Positions 5,989 through 6,534 of a stretch of 6,534 nt of DNA are shown in pieces. This stretch comes from Candidatus Rokuibacteriota bacterium (GTDB lineage: Bacteria > Methylomirabilota > Methylomirabilia > Rokubacteriales > JACPHL01). Below the pieces are notes generated by a model that was not told where the DNA came from, did no database searches, and saw nothing but the letters and a program-made list of their open reading frames with translations. The position numbers and the translations under genes are program-made. The DNA lies in assembly GCA_016188625.1 (NCBI GenBank), contig JACPHL010000339.1, positions 1-6,534 on the forward strand, given 5' to 3'. Each line of letters begins with the position of its first letter. Within the stretch, counting starts at the first letter, position 1.

Positions 5989-6534
5989 CTAGCCCGGCAG
6001 GAAGGCCCGCACCGCGGCGTCGAACTCGGGCGCCCGCTCGATGTTGAGGGCGTGGCCGGCGCCCGGCAGGATCTGAAGCCGCGCGCCGGGGATGCGCTCG
6101 GCCAGCTCGCGCGACAGCTCGGGCGGGGTCAGCCAGTCCTCCTCTCCGACGATGACGAGCGTGGGGCAGGCGAGGGCGCCGAGCCGCTCCGAGAGGTCCA
6201 GGGCCGCCACCGCCTCCGCCTGCTCGGCGAGGACACGGGGATCGAGCGGCAGCCGCTCGAGGTGGCGGACCCAACGCTCGCGGAGCTCCCACGCCTCCTG
6301 CCCCCGCGCCTCGAAGAAACCGAGGGTGTAGCTCCACCCCATCGTCAGGGTCGCGTAGGCCCGGGCGCCGAGCCGGGCGAGGACCTCGCCCCGGAACCCG
6401 GTCATGAAGCGGGCTCGGGCCGGGACCCGGCAGAAGCTGGCGGCCAGGACGAGCCGCCGGACACGCTCAGGGGCGCGGAGGGCGAGGGCCTGGGCGATCA
6501 GCCCGCCCATCGAGTGACCGAGGAGGTGCGCCGA
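5989..6534 (-). CDS. Alpha/beta-fold hydrolase, N-terminus outside the window
   Basis: These are the last 181 residues of an alpha/beta hydrolase of the serine esterase/lactonase type; the frame is open to the right edge, so the start lies beyond it. The first visible residues, SAHLLGHSMGG, are the nucleophile elbow (GxSxG) with the catalytic Ser at 6511-6513. The acid is the Asp of VGEEDWLTP (codon 6136-6138) and the base the His of GAGHALNIE (codon 6052-6054), so the whole Ser-Asp-His triad is present. A helical cap region lies between (TMGWSYTLGFFEARG and LERLPLD). The architecture recalls 3-oxoadipate enol-lactonase (PcaD), BioH or general esterases; the substrate cannot be told. The ATG at 6510 directly after the catalytic serine is an internal methionine, not a start. 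It runs opposite to the copper operon and is probably unrelated to it. Confidence 0.9.
   Translation of the reverse strand, partial: SAHLLGHSMGGLIAQALALRAPERVRRLVLAASFCRVPARARFMTGFRGEVLARLGARAYATLTMGWSYTLGFFEARGQEAWELRERWVRHLERLPLDPRVLAEQAEAVAALDLSERLGALACPTLVIVGEEDWLTPPELSRELAERIPGARLQILPGAGHALNIERAPEFDAAVRAFLPG

Noticed and set aside
5789-5992. 67-codon open frame in the convergent gap
   Set aside because: It is a Pro/Arg-rich peptide with no Shine-Dalgarno and no known pattern, as expected by chance in C-rich DNA.
5989-6510. ATG at 6510 as the start of the hydrolase
   Set aside because: It would cut the GHSMGG nucleophile elbow immediately after the catalytic serine; the frame stays open to the window edge.
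1-6534. Mobile elements, CRISPR arrays, tRNA or rRNA genes
   Set aside because: I looked for transposase motifs, regularly spaced repeats and tRNA-like T-loops (GGTTCRA) and found none that hold up.

Overview
The window is a GC-rich bacterial segment (roughly 70% G+C by eye). It starts in the tail of a cell-shape gene, continues through an RNase G gene and a copper-responsive operon, and ends in a convergent hydrolase gene cut by the right edge. The RodA-type SEDS protein and the pairing of rodA with rng point to a Gram-negative-type rod-shaped bacterium. The composition and a rodA-rng cluster would fit a lineage such as Rokubacteria/NC10 or a high-GC deltaproteobacterium. That placement is an inference, because no rRNA or taxon-specific marker is present.

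Layout, left to right: (1) 1-221, the C-terminus of RodA; (2) 221-1735, rng (RNase G), whose start overlaps the rodA stop by one base; (3) 1736-1801, a short gap holding a TTGACA promoter whose -10 element sits inside a perfect 9+9 bp inverted repeat of CsoR-operator type; (4) 1802-2083, csoR, a copper-sensing repressor with the Cys-His-Cys Cu(I) ligand set; (5) 2104-4587, copA, a Cu(I)-exporting P1B-1 ATPase with two CASC metal-binding domains; (6) 4593-4649, an 18-codon ORF with a perfect ten-base Shine-Dalgarno, whose peptide looks like the two ends of a YHS metal-binding domain with the middle missing; (7) 4646-4873, a two-helix membrane microprotein; (8) 4870-5775, a 301-residue protein that appears to carry two DUF2889-like repeats; (9) 5776-5988, a convergent intergenic gap with GC-rich inverted repeats; (10) 5989-6534, on the minus strand, the C-terminal two thirds of an alpha/beta hydrolase.

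CsoR, CopA and the three downstream ORFs look like one transcription unit. Copper would release CsoR from the operator over the promoter, and CopA would then pump Cu(I) out of the cytoplasm. The last three ORFs are joined by ATGA and GTGA stop/start overlaps, so their translation is probably coupled. The two distal proteins have no known copper function. The most unusual part of the window is this tail: a YHS gene apparently collapsed to 18 codons that still carries the best ribosome binding site seen here, followed by two uncharacterised coupled genes. No mobile element, CRISPR array, tRNA or rRNA was seen.
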